Shown: piece after piece, positions 43,817 to 56,335 of the stretch
Position numbering within the stretch: the first letter of the stretch is position 1
How the letters are laid out: each line of letters begins with the position of its first letter
DNA from: Hydractinia symbiolongicarpus
Taxonomy: Eukaryota; Cnidaria; Hydrozoa; Anthoathecata; Hydractiniidae
DNA: 64,000 nt
Assembly (NCBI RefSeq): GCF_029227915.1
Contig: NC_079877.1
Location: forward strand, 4,094,001 to 4,158,000
Direction: 5' to 3'
The notes under the pieces: generated by a model
What the model saw: the letters and a program-made list of their open reading frames with translations, nothing else
Told to the model about the DNA's origin: nothing
Databases searched by the model: none
Translations under genes and position numbers: made by a program

Positions 43817-46800
43817 TTCAATTTCAATGAATATGAAACAAAAGAGCTAAATTCCATCAGAAGGATGCGTTGCCAATCCTAGATCATTGGATTGTTCATT
43901 ATACGACGTTCTGACAATGTCTTGTTGTTTTAGATAACTCACATGTCGAAACTATTTTTGTTGCGTACTACATCACATCTAGAAGGTGTCCATTCACACA
44001 AGACACGGTCGATTTTGCGGATTTAAATACCAATACGCGCTGCATCGTGCGCCTTTTTTGTCAGGGATGAAGAGATAAAAAAAAAGAATTTTCTAATATG
44101 CTTCAAAATTTACGTCAACGTAACCCTGTTTTGACAACTAGGGATACGTTTCCCTGTTTAACATGCTATTAACATTTCTTATTAAGAACAATGCTGGAGA
44201 TGAGTAGTCGAAATGAAATACGTGCGTTTAACGTCACTGCTTCAATTGGACGTTAAGTATTTTTATCCCATGACTTTTCATTAATGCCCCTGCGCTGTCA
44301 TTTATATACCCTCGATAACGGCTTGGTTATAAACGGCACTAGCGGGCCTTATACAGTATTATTTACTGATAGCTATTTTAAATCAGTATATACGGGAAAT
44401 CCACAGCACTGATTGGGTAAAAGCCTCAACGACGAGCTTCATACAGCCCGGTGCAACTTTTGACCTTGTAACATACATATTAATAACTATAAATGCATAC
44501 AAATAACATTGGAAAAAATAGCCAAACACATCCACACTGAAAAATGAAGTTGCAGTAAATCCTAAATCACGATTCACTCCGTCAGAATCAGAAAAACATG
44601 TTCCACGTTCGGTGTCGCAGATAAAAGAAAATGCTTTTAAAAACATTAACAGCACAATGAAAAACAAGCAAAACAACGTCGAATTTATGTGATAAACATG
44701 TATTTGAAAAATTGAAACAATAAAACTCAAATGGAAAGTTCTCTATTTTTTTTACAACCTTGTCATCTTACGAGAAATATTACTCTCGGTCAGCGTAGCG
44801 ACCTCGCATGTTCGGTCTATGCTTTTGACCTCGCATAAACTTTCTCGGTACAGATAGACAAGTTATTTTATGTTGTATTAATAACGCCCGCAAAAGTAGC
44901 CTTTTTGTATTTAGATTTATGCTTTCCGTATCCGCCCTGACATTTTTGACTATCAAAATTGTGGCTCCGAATGAGACAGAATTGCCAAGTTGACAAAGTA
45001 GCAAAAAACGGCATTATCTGGTTAATAACGCCTTGGATAGAAATGCTCACGCCACGCTTGCACGGTTGCATTGCGATTCTGGGTATGGCGGCGCCAGAAG
45101 ATTTCAGGCTTTACTAAATAACGCTTACTACTCCTTTCATCAAATAGGGACACTCAAGGCACCCTATGCAATAATTCAAATGTGTTTGGCTGCAGCGACA
45201 TGACAAAAAGAAAATTGGCAGTCAAATCATTCATCTCCTACTGGATCTTATTGGGAAGGAAAAGTTCATATATTAGAGGTATTTATTTGACAACATATTT
45301 TTACAACAATGAGTACACTAAAGTTCGCATATAATCTTCCGAAGGTCCTCGTATCTAAACGAAAGGAAGTACATATTAAGCTCGTGGCCCGAAATGACTT
45401 GCTTACAAAAGTGTTCGCGTCTTTTACCTCATCGGTAATAACACCATGGCCCACGACCGGGCAATGAATTATAGCAGCAACCTCTTTTCATGCATTCGAA
45501 TTCTGTTATACCAGGATAGCCGCAGTCGTCACGTTCTGTTGCTTTGCGCAGACATTTTTCTAACGAAAATTCAACACAAACCAGCAGTAAAAACTTTAAG
45601 GATCGCGCATTATGTTATTTTGCGACGAATGTGGAGAGCGTACTTCTATGCTTACCTAGGCGGTGGTAGCACCACGGTCCACTTTGGTTTAGCAATTCAC
45701 TATAACAACAGCCTTTCTTCTCGCATGCCCGCTTCGTTATGCCTGGATAACCACAATCATGACGTCTTGTTGCTGCTATTTTCCGGCATTTTTCTAAAAT
45801 TACGGATGGAAGAGTACACAATGCTTTCAAAATACCTAATCAGTAAGAGCGGAACAACTTACCTTGCCTGTAATAACACCACGGTCCCTTTTCCTTGATC
45901 GCGTTGTAACAGCATCCTTTTTTGACGCAATCTGATTTGCTTATCCCAGGGTAACCACAATCTTCACGTTTGTTTGCTTCAATCATGGGACAGTTTGCTA
46001 GAGTATTTTGAGAAATAATTAGTGGCCCAAATTGTCAGTGTTAATGCCGAAAACATAGTCGAAAATTTACCTTTTCGATGATAACACCACGGGCCAGCCA
46101 CCTTTAATTCGCCATAACAACATCCCTTTCTCAAGCAATCCAACGGACTAATTCCATGGTAGCCACAATCAACGCGCATTGACGCCTTTTTGTTTCGACA
46201 TTTTGCTATTACGAAACAAATTAGGTAGATTCACAACTAAAATGCAATGACAACCCCCTCAAGTGTAAGAAGCCGTATTACCTCCACATGTGTTGCAAAG
46301 CCTTGGGCAATGACTGGAAACGATTTTCTTTGAACAACTAGTTGATCTAACCACAGAGCACAAGATATTTCTGTTGCTGCAAACTCTTGTAGCTGAAAAA
46401 TTAAGAACAAATGCAATTTTTTTATTATTGCGACGAAACATTGACGGCAATTGCAATGAAGAAGCATTAAAATACCTGTGGCAGCGGCAAAAGCCAAAAC
46501 AACAAAACAAATCACGTAAATCTGATATTTCCTCATGATTCCGGCTCTTATTTCGTCGGTGCGCGAATCGTATTAGTCCAATTCATGTCAAAGCCTTCTT
46601 TATACGCTCTTTTCTCTCTAATTACTGTAATTAATGAGTGCTTATAATCAAGATGGCCGTTTACAAATTACAACGTAAATTCGCCTCCGGGGAAGATATT
46701 GTGCATGTAGCATTCACCGTTTAAACTCTTGTGGGTTTCGCTTTGAAATATGTTGACACGGTCTATGAAGATCATTGTTGATTGTTGAATAAACGGAAGG

Positions 46801-46946
46801 TTTTTATCGGAGTGGTGTAGGACTAGGGTGCACACGAATCACACACGAGTTATTCTTGTCTTCGGTGACCAAACCAACAATTCCCAATCATACATGCGTG
46901 TTATACTTTCAAGAGATCGTTCTTTCGCGGTGAAGGTGATATTCCC
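43817..46946 (-). repeat. Repeat unit 15 (type C, 3,130 bp)
   Basis: Same variants as unit 10: A 44027, T 45019, G 45147, T 45420, T 46190. Confidence 0.95.
45429..46536 (-). CDS. Secreted ShKT-trefoil protein, copy 15 (Ile63Lys)
   Basis: Exons in transcript order: 46536-46476, 46392-46282, 46205-46071, 45997-45863, 45793-45656, 45559-45429. Same change as copy 10 (46190). Confidence 0.87.
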
Positions 46947-49900
46947 TTCAATTTCAATGAATATGAAACAAAAGAGCTAAATTCCATCAGAAGGATGCGT
47001 TGCCAATCCTAGATCATTGGATTGTTCATTATACGACGTTCTGACAATGTCTTGTTGTTTTAGATAACTCACATGTCGAAACTATTTTTGTTGCGTACTA
47101 CATCACATCTAGAAGGTGTCCATTCACACAAGACACGGTCGATTTTGCGGATTTAAGTACCAATACGCGCTGCATCGTGCGCCTTTTTTGTCAGGGATGA
47201 AGAGATAAAAAAAAAGAATTTTCTAATATGCTTCAAAATTTACGTCAACGTAACCCTGTTTTGACAACTAGGGATACGTTTCTCTGTTTAACATGCTATT
47301 AACATTTCTTATTAAGAACAATGCTGGAGATGAGTAGTCGAAATGAAATACGTGCGTTTAACGTCACTGCTTCAATTGGACGTTAAGTATTTTTATCCCA
47401 TGACTTTTCATTAATGCCCCTGCGCTGTCATTTATATACCCTCGATAACGGCTTGGTTATAAACGGCACTAGCGGGCCTTATACAGTATTATTTACTGAT
47501 AGCTATTTTAAATCAGTATATACGGGAAATCCACAGCACTGATTAGGTAAAAGCCTCAACGACGAGCTTCATACAGCCCGGTGCAACTTTTGACCTTGTA
47601 ACATACATATTAATAACTATAAATGCATACAAATAACATTGGAAAAAATAGCCAAACACATCCACACTGAAAAATGAAGTTGCAGTAAATCCTAAATCAC
47701 GATTCACTCCGTCAGAATCAGAAAAACATGTTCCACGTTCGGTGTCGCAGATAAAAGAAAATGCTTTTAAAAACATTAACAGCACAATGAAAAACAAGCA
47801 AAACAACGTCGAATTTATGTGATAAACATGTATTTGAAAAATTGAAACAATAAAACTCAAATGGAAAGTTCTCTATTTTTTTTACAACCTTGTCATCTTA
47901 CGAGAAATATTACTCTCGGTCAGCGTAGCGACCTCGCATGTTCGGTCTATGCTTTTGACCTCGCATAAACTTTCTCGGTACAGATAGACAAGTTATTTTA
48001 TGTTGTATTAATAACGCCCGCAAAAGTAGCCTTTTTGTATTTAGATTTATGCTTTCCGTATCCGCCCTGACATTTTTGACTATCAAAATTGTGGCTCCGA
48101 ATGAGACAGAATTGCCAAGTTGACAAAGTAGCAAAAAACGGCATTATCCGGTTAATAACGACTTGGATAGAAATGCTCACGCCACGCTTGCACGGTTGCA
48201 TTGCGATTCTGGGTATGGCGGCGCCAGAAGATTTCAGGCTTTACTAAATAACGCTTACTACTCCTTTCATCAAATACGGACACTCAAGGCACCCTATGCA
48301 ATAATTCAAATGTGTTTGGCTGCAGCGACATGACAAAAAGAAAATTGGCAGTCAAATCATTCATCTCCTACTGGATCTTATTGGGAAGGAAAAGTTCATA
48401 TATTAGAGGTATTTATTTGACAACATATTTTTACAACAATGAGTACACTAAAGTTCGCATATAATCTTCCGAAGGTCCTCGTATCTAAACGAAAGGAAGT
48501 ACATATTAAGCTCGTGGCCCGAAATGACTTGCTTACAAAAGTGTTCGCGACTTTTACCTCATCGGTAATAACACCATGGCCCACGACCGGGCAATGAATT
48601 ATAGCAGCAACCTCTTTTCATGCATTCGAATTCTGTTATACCAGGATAGCCGCAGTCGTCACGTTCTGTTGCTTTGCGCAGACTTTTTTCTAACGAAAAT
48701 TCAACACAAACCAGCAGTAAAAACTTTAAGGATCGCGCATTATGTTATTTTGCGACGAATGTGGAGAGCGTACTTCTATGCTTACCTAGGCGGTGGTAGC
48801 ACCACGGTCCACTTTGGTTTAGCAATTCACTATAACAACAGCCTTTCTTCTCGCATGCCCGCTTCGTTATGCCTGGATAACCACAATCATGACGTCTTGT
48901 TGCTGCTATTTTCCGGCATTTTTCTAAAATTACGGATGGAAGAGTACACAATGCTTTCAAAATACCTAATCAGTAAGAGCGGAACAACTTACCTTGCCTG
49001 TAATAACACCACGGTCCCTTTTCCTTGATCGCGTTGTAACAGCATCCTTTTTTGACGCAATCTGATTTGCTTATCCCAGGGTAACCACAATCTTCACGTT
49101 TGTTTGCTTCAATCATGGGACAGTTTGCTAGAGTATTTTGAGAAATAATTAGTGGCCCAAATTGTCAGTGTTAATGCCGAAAACATAGTCGAAAATTTAC
49201 CTTTTCGATGATAACACCACGGGCCAGCCACCTTTAATTCGCCATAACAACATCCCTTTCTCAAGCAATCCAACGGACTAATTCCATGGTAGCCACAATC
49301 AACGCGCATTGACGCCTTTATGTTTCGACATTTTGCTATTACGAAACAAATTAGGTAGATTCACAACTAAAATGCAATGACAACCCCCTCAAGTGTAAGA
49401 AGCCGTATTACCTCCACATGTGTTGCAAAGCCTTGGGCAATGACTGGAAACGATTTTCTTTGAACAACTAGTTGATCTAACCACAGAGCACAAGATATTT
49501 CTGTTGCTGCAAACTCTTGTAGCTGAAAAATTAAGAACAAATGCAATTTTTTTATTATTGCGACGAAACATTGACGGCAATTGCAATGAAGAAGCATTAA
49601 AATACCTGTGGCAGCGGCAAAAGCCAAAACAACAAAACAAATCACGTAAATCTGATATTTCCTCATGATTCCGGCTCTTATTTCGTCGGTGCGCGAATCG
49701 TATTAGTCCAATTCATGTCAAAGCCTTCTTTATACGCTCTTTTCTCTCTAATTACTGTAATTAATGAGTGCTTATAATCAAGATGGCCGTTTACAAATTA
49801 CAACGTAAATTCGCCTCCGGGGAAGATATTGTGCATGTAGCATTCACCGTTTAAACTCTTGTGGGTTTCGCTTTGAAATATGTTGACACGGTCTATGAAG

Positions 49901-50076
49901 ATCATTGTTGATTGTTGAATAAACGGAAGGTTTTTATCGGAGTGGTGTAGGACTAGGGTGCACACGAATCACACACGAGTTATTCTTGTCTTCGGTGACC
50001 AAACCAACAATTCCCAATCATACATGCGTGTTATACTTTCAAGAGATCGTTCTTTCGCGGTGAAGGTGATATTCCC
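46947..50076 (-). repeat. Repeat unit 16 (type D, 3,130 bp)
   Basis: Same variants as units 11 and 12: T 47283, A 47545, A 48161, T 48684. Confidence 0.95.
48559..49666 (-). CDS. Secreted ShKT-trefoil protein, copy 16 (Cys196Ser in trefoil 4)
   Basis: Exons in transcript order: 49666-49606, 49522-49412, 49335-49201, 49127-48993, 48923-48786, 48689-48559. Third copy with the lost first cysteine of trefoil 4 (48684), matching copies 11 and 12. Confidence 0.87.
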
Positions 50077-53000
50077 TTCAATTTCAATGAATATGAAACA
50101 AAAGAGCTAAATTCCATCAGAAGGATGCGTTGCCAATCCTAGATCATTGGATTGTTCATTATACGACGTTCTGACAATGTCTTGTTGTTTTAGATAACTC
50201 ACATGTCGAAACTATTTTTGTTGCGTACTACATCACATCTAGAAGGTGTCCATTCACACAAGACACGGTCGATTTTGCGGATTTAAGTACCAATACGCGC
50301 TGCATCGTGCGCCTTTTTTGTCAGGGATGAAGAGATAAAAAAAAAGAATTTTCTAATATGCTTCAAAATTTACGTCAACGTAACCCTGTTTTGACAACTA
50401 GGGATACGTTTCCCTGTTTAACATGCTATTAACATTTCTTATTAAGAACAATGCTGGAGATGAGTAGTCGAAATGAAATACGTGCGTTTAACGTCACTGC
50501 TTCAATTGGACGTTAAGTATTTTTATCCCATGACTTTTCATTAATGCCCCTGCGCTGTCATTTATATACCCTCGATAACGGCTTGGTTATAAACGGCACT
50601 AGCGGGCCTTATACAGTATTATTTACTGATAGCTATTTTAAATCAGTATATACGGGAAATCCACAGCACTGATTGGGTAAAAGCCTCAACGACGAGCTTC
50701 ATACAGCCCGGTGCAACTTTTGACCTTGTAACATACATATTAATAACTATAAATGCATACAAATAACATTGGAAAAAATAGCCAAACACATCCACACTGA
50801 AAAATGAAGTTGCAGTAAATCCTAAATCACGATTCACTCCGTCAGAATCAGAAAAACATGTTCCACGTTCGGTGTCGCAGATAAAAGAAAATGCTTTTAA
50901 AAACATTAACAGCACAATGAAAAACAAGCAAAACAACGTCGAATTTATGTGATAAACATGTATTTGAAAAATTGAAACAATAAAACTCAAATGGAAAGTT
51001 CTCTATTTTTTTTATAACCTTGTCATCTTACGAGAAATATTACTCTCGGTCAGCGTAGCGCCCTCGCATGTTCGGTCTATGCTTTTGACCTCGCATAAAC
51101 TTTCTCGGTACAGATAGACAAGTTATTTTATGTTGTATTAATAACGCCCGCAAAAGTAGCCTTTTTGTATTTAGATTTATGCTTTCCGTATCCGCCCTGA
51201 CATTTTTGACTATCAAAATTGTGGCTCCGAATGAGACAGAATTGCCAAGTTGACAAAGTAGCAAAAAACGGCATTATCCGGTTAATAACGCCTTGGATAG
51301 AAATGCTCACGCCACGCTTGCACGGTTGCATTGCGATTCTGGGTATGGCGGCGCCAGAAGATTTCAGGCTTTACTAAATAACGCTTACTACTCCTTTCAT
51401 CAAATACGGACACTCAAGGCACCCTATGCAATAATTCAAATGTGTTTGGCTGCAGCGACATGACAAAAAGAAAATTGGCAGTCAAATCATTCATCTCCTA
51501 CTGGATCTTATTGGGAAGGAAAAGTTCATATATTAGAGGTATTTATTTGACAACATATTTTTACAACAATGAGTACACTAAAGTTCGCATATAATCTTCC
51601 GAAGGTCCTCGTATCTAAACGAAAGGAAGTACATATTAAGCTCGTGGCCCGAAATGACTTGCTTACAAAAGTGTTCGCGACTTTTACCTCATCGGTAATA
51701 ACACCATGGCCCACGACCGGGCAATGAATTATAGCAGCAACCTCTTTTCATGCATTCGAATTCTGTTATACCAGGATAGCCGCAGTCGTCACGTTCTGTT
51801 GCTTTGCGCAGACATTTTTCTAACGAAAATTCAACACAAACCAGCAGTAAAAACTTTAAGGATCGCGCATTATGTTATTTTGCGACGAATGTGGAGAGCG
51901 TACTTCTATGCTTACCTAGGCGGTGGTAGCACCACGGTCCACTTTGGTTTAGCAATTCACTATAACAACAGCCTTTCTTCTCGCATGCCCGCTTCGTTAT
52001 GCCTGGATAACCACAATCATGACGTCTTGTTGCTGCTATTTTCCGGCATTTTTCTAAAATTACGGATGGAAGAGTACACAATGCTTTCAAAATACCTAAT
52101 CAGTAAGAGCGGAACAACTTACCTTGCCTGTAATAACACCACGGTCCCTTTTCCTTGATCGCGTTGTAACAGCATCCTTTTTTGACGCAATCTGATTTGC
52201 TTATCCCAGGGTAACCACAATCTTCACGTTTGTTTGCTTCAATCATGGGACAGTTTGCTAGAGTATTTTGAGAAATAATTAGTGGCCCAAATTGTCAGTG
52301 TTAATGCCGAAAACATAGTCGAAAATTTACCTTTTCGATGATAACACCACGGGCCAGCCACCTTTAATTCGCCATAACAACATCCCTTTCTCAAGCAATC
52401 CAACGGACTAATTCCATGGTAGCCACAATCAACGCGCATTGACGCCTTTATGTTTCGACATTTTGCTATTACGAAACAAATTAGGTAGATTCACAACTAA
52501 AATGCAATGACAACCCCCTCAAGTGTAAGAAGCCGTATTACCTCCACATGTGTTGCAAAGCCTTGGGCAATGACTGGAAACGATTTTCTTTGAACAACTA
52601 GTTGATCTAACCACAGAGCACAAGATATTTCTGTTGCTGCAAACTCTTGTAGCTGAAAAATTAAGAACAAATGCAATTTTTTTATTATTGCGACGAAACA
52701 TTGACGGCAATTGCAATGAAGAAGCATTAAAATACCTGTGGCAGCGGCAAAAGCCAAAACAACAAAACAAATCACGTAAATCTGATATTTCCTCATGATT
52801 CCGGCTCTTACTTCGTCGGTGCGCGAATCGTATTAGTCCAATTCATGTCAAAGCCTTCTTTATACGCTCTTTTCTCTCTAATTACTGTAATTAATGAGTG
52901 CTTATAATCAAGATGGCCGTTTACAAATTACAACGTAAATTCGCCTCCGGGGAAGATATTGTGCATGTAGCATTCACCGTTTAAACTCTTGTGGGTTTCG

Positions 53001-53206
53001 CTTTGAAATATGTTGACCCGGTCTATGAAGATCATTGTTGATTGTTGAATAAACGGAAGGTTTTTATCGGAGTGGTGTAGGACTAGGGTGCACACGAATC
53101 ACACACGAGTTATTCTTGTCTTCGGTGACCAAACCAACAATTCCCAATCATACATGCGTGTTATACTTTCAAGAGATCGTTCTTTCGCGGTGAAGGTGAT
53201 ATTCCC
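50077..53206 (-). repeat. Repeat unit 17 (3,130 bp)
   Basis: Four private noncoding bases: T 51015, C 51061, C 52811 (15 bp upstream of the start codon) and C 53018. No coding change. It ends the duplicated A-B-C-D order. Confidence 0.95.
51689..52796 (-). CDS. Secreted ShKT-trefoil protein, copy 17 (consensus)
   Basis: Exons in transcript order: 52796-52736, 52652-52542, 52465-52331, 52257-52123, 52053-51916, 51819-51689. Consensus coding sequence. C at 52811, 15 bases upstream of the start codon, changes AAATAAGA to AAGTAAGA in the presumed 5' UTR, which resembles a splice donor; whether it is ever used is unknown. Confidence 0.87.
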
Positions 53207-56200
53207 TTCAATTTCAATGAATATGAAACAAAAGAGCTAAATTCCATCAGAAGGATGCGTTGCCAATCCTAGATCATTGGATTGTTCATTATACGACGTT
53301 CTGACAATGTCTTGTTGTTTTAGATAACTCACATGTCGAAACTATTTTTGTTGCGTACTACATCACATCTAGAAGGTGTCCATTCACACAAGACACGGTC
53401 GATTTTGCGGATTTAAGTACCAATACGCGCTGCATCGTGCGCCTTTTTTGTCAGGGATGAAGAGATAAAAAAAAGAATTTTCTAATATGCTTCAAAATTT
53501 ACGTCAACGTAACCCTGTTTTGACAACTAGGGATACGTTTCCCTGTTTAACATGCTATTAACATTTCTTATTAAGAACAATGCTGGAGATGAGTAGTCGA
53601 AATGAAATACGTGCGTTTAACGTCACTGCTTCAATTGGACGTTAAGTATTTTTATCCCATGACTTTTCATTAATGCCCCTGCGCTGTCATTTATATACCC
53701 TCGATAACGGCTTGGTTATAAACGGCACTAGCGGGCCTTATACAGTATTATTTACTGATAGCTATTTTAAATCAGTATATACGGGAAATCCACAGCACTG
53801 ATTGGGTAAAAGCCTCAACGACGAGCTTCATACAGCCCGGTGCAACTTTTGACCTTGTAACATACATATTAATAACTATAAATGCATACAAATAACATTG
53901 GAAAAAATAGCCAAACACATCCACACTGAAAAATGAAGTTGCAGTAAATCCTAAATCACGATTCACTCCGTCAGAATCAGAAAAACATGTTCCACGTTCG
54001 GTGTCGCAGATAAAAGAAAATGCTTTTAAAAACATTAACAGCACAATGAAAAACAAGCAAAACAACGTCGAATTTATGTGATAAACATGTATTTGAAAAA
54101 TTGAAACAATAAAACTCAAATGGAAAGTTCTCTATTTTTTTTACAACCTTGTCATCTTACGAGAAATATTACTCTCGGTCAGCGTAGCGACCTCGCATGT
54201 TCGGTCTATGCTTTTGACCTCGCATAAACTTTCTCGGTACAGATAGACAAGTTATTTTATGTTGTATTAATAACGCCCGCAAAAGTAGCCTTTTTGTATT
54301 TAGATTTATGCTTTCCGTATCCGCCCTGACATTTTTGACTATCAAAATTGTGGCTCCGAATGAGACAGAATTGCCAAGTTGACAAAGTAGCAAAAAACGG
54401 CATTATCCGGTTAATAACGCCTTGGATAGAAATGCTCACGCCACGCTTGCACGGTTGCATTGCGATTCTGGGTATGGCGGCGCCAGAAGATTTCAGGCTT
54501 TACTAAATAACGCTTACTACTCCTTTCATCAAATACGGACACTCAAGGCACCCTATGCAATAATTCAAATGTGTTTGGCTGCAGCGACATGACAAAAAGA
54601 AAATTGGCAGTCAAATCATTCATCTCCTACTGGATCTTATTGGGAAGGAAAAGTTCATATATTAGAGGTATTTATTTGACAACATATTTTTACAACAATG
54701 AGTACACTAAAGTTCGCATATAATCTTCCGAAGGTCCTCGTATCTAAACGAAAGGAAGTACATATTAAGCTCGTGGCCCGAAATGACTTGCTTACAAAAG
54801 TGTTCGCGACTTTTACCTCATCGGTAATAACACCATGGCCCACGACCGGGCAATGAATTATAGCAGCAACCTCTTTTCATGCATTCGAATTCTGTTATAC
54901 CAGGATAGCCGCAGTCGTCACGTTCTGTTGCTTTGCGCAGACATTTTTCTAACGAAAATTCAACACAAACCAGCAGTAAAAACTTTAAGGATCGCGCATT
55001 ATGTTATTTTGCGACGAATGTGGAGAGCGTACTTCTATGCTTACCTAGGCGGTGGTAGCACCACGGTCCACTTTGGTTTAGCAATTCACTATAACAACAG
55101 CCTTTCTTCTCGCATGCCCGCTTCGTTATGCCTGGATAACCACAATCATGACGTCTTGTTGCTGCTATTTTCCGGCATTTTTCTAAAATTACGGATGGAA
55201 GAGTACACAATGCTTTCAAAATACCTAATCAGTAAGAGCGGAACAACTTACCTTGCCTGTAATAACACCACGGTCCCTTTTCCTTGATCGCGTTGTAACA
55301 GCATCCTTTTTTGACGCAATCTGATTTGCTTATCCCAGGGTAACCACAATCTTCACGTTTGTTTGCTTCAATCATGGGACAGTTTGCTAGAGTATTTTGA
55401 GAAATAATTAGTGGCCCAAATTGTCAGTGTTAATGCCGAAAACATAGTCGAAAATTTACCTTTTCGATGATAACACCACGGGCCAGCCACCTTTAATTCG
55501 CCATAACAACATCCCTTTCTCAAGCAATCCAACGGACTAATTCCATGGTAGCCACAATCAACGCGCATTGACGCCTTTATGTTTCGACATTTTGCTATTA
55601 CGAAACAAATTAGGTAGATTCACAACTAAAATGCAATGACAACCCCCTCAAGTGTAAGAAGCCGTATTACCTCCACATGTGTTGCAAAGCCTTGGGCAAT
55701 GACTGGAAACGATTTTCTTTGAACAACTAGTTGATCTAACCACAGAGCACAAGATATTTCTGTTGCTGCAAACTCTTGTAGCTGAAAAATTAAGAACAAA
55801 TGCAATTTTTTTATTATTGCGACGAAACATTGACGGCAATTGCAATGAAGAAGCATTAAAATACCTGTGGCAGCGGCAAAAGCCAAAACAACAAAACAAA
55901 TCACGTAAATCTGATATTTCCTCATGATTCCGGCTCTTATTTCGTCGGTGCGCGAATCGTATTAGTCCAATTCATGTCAAAGCCTTCTTTATACGCTCTT
56001 TTCTCTCTAATTACTGTAATTAATGAGTGCTTATAATCAAGATGGCCGTTTACAAATTACAACGTAAATTCGCCTCCGGGGAAGATATTGTGCATGTAGC
56101 ATTCACCGTTTAAACTCTTGTGGGTTTCGCTTTGAAATATGTTGACACGGTCTATGAAGATCATTGTTGATTGTTGAATAAACGGAAGGTTTTTATCGGA

Positions 56201-56335
56201 GTGGTGTAGGACTAGGGTGCACACGAATCACACACGAGTTATTCTTGTCTTCGGTGACCAAACCAACAATTCCCAATCATACATGCGTGTTATACTTTCA
56301 AGAGATCGTTCTTTCGCGGTGAAGGTGATATTCCC
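53207..56335 (-). repeat. Repeat unit 18 (3,129 bp)
   Basis: One A fewer in the A-run near u261-269 (8 instead of 9), a change shared with unit 21. No other difference seen. Confidence 0.95.
54818..55925 (-). CDS. Secreted ShKT-trefoil protein, copy 18 (consensus)
   Basis: Exons in transcript order: 55925-55865, 55781-55671, 55594-55460, 55386-55252, 55182-55045, 54948-54818. No coding or splice-site difference from copy 2 seen. Confidence 0.87.
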
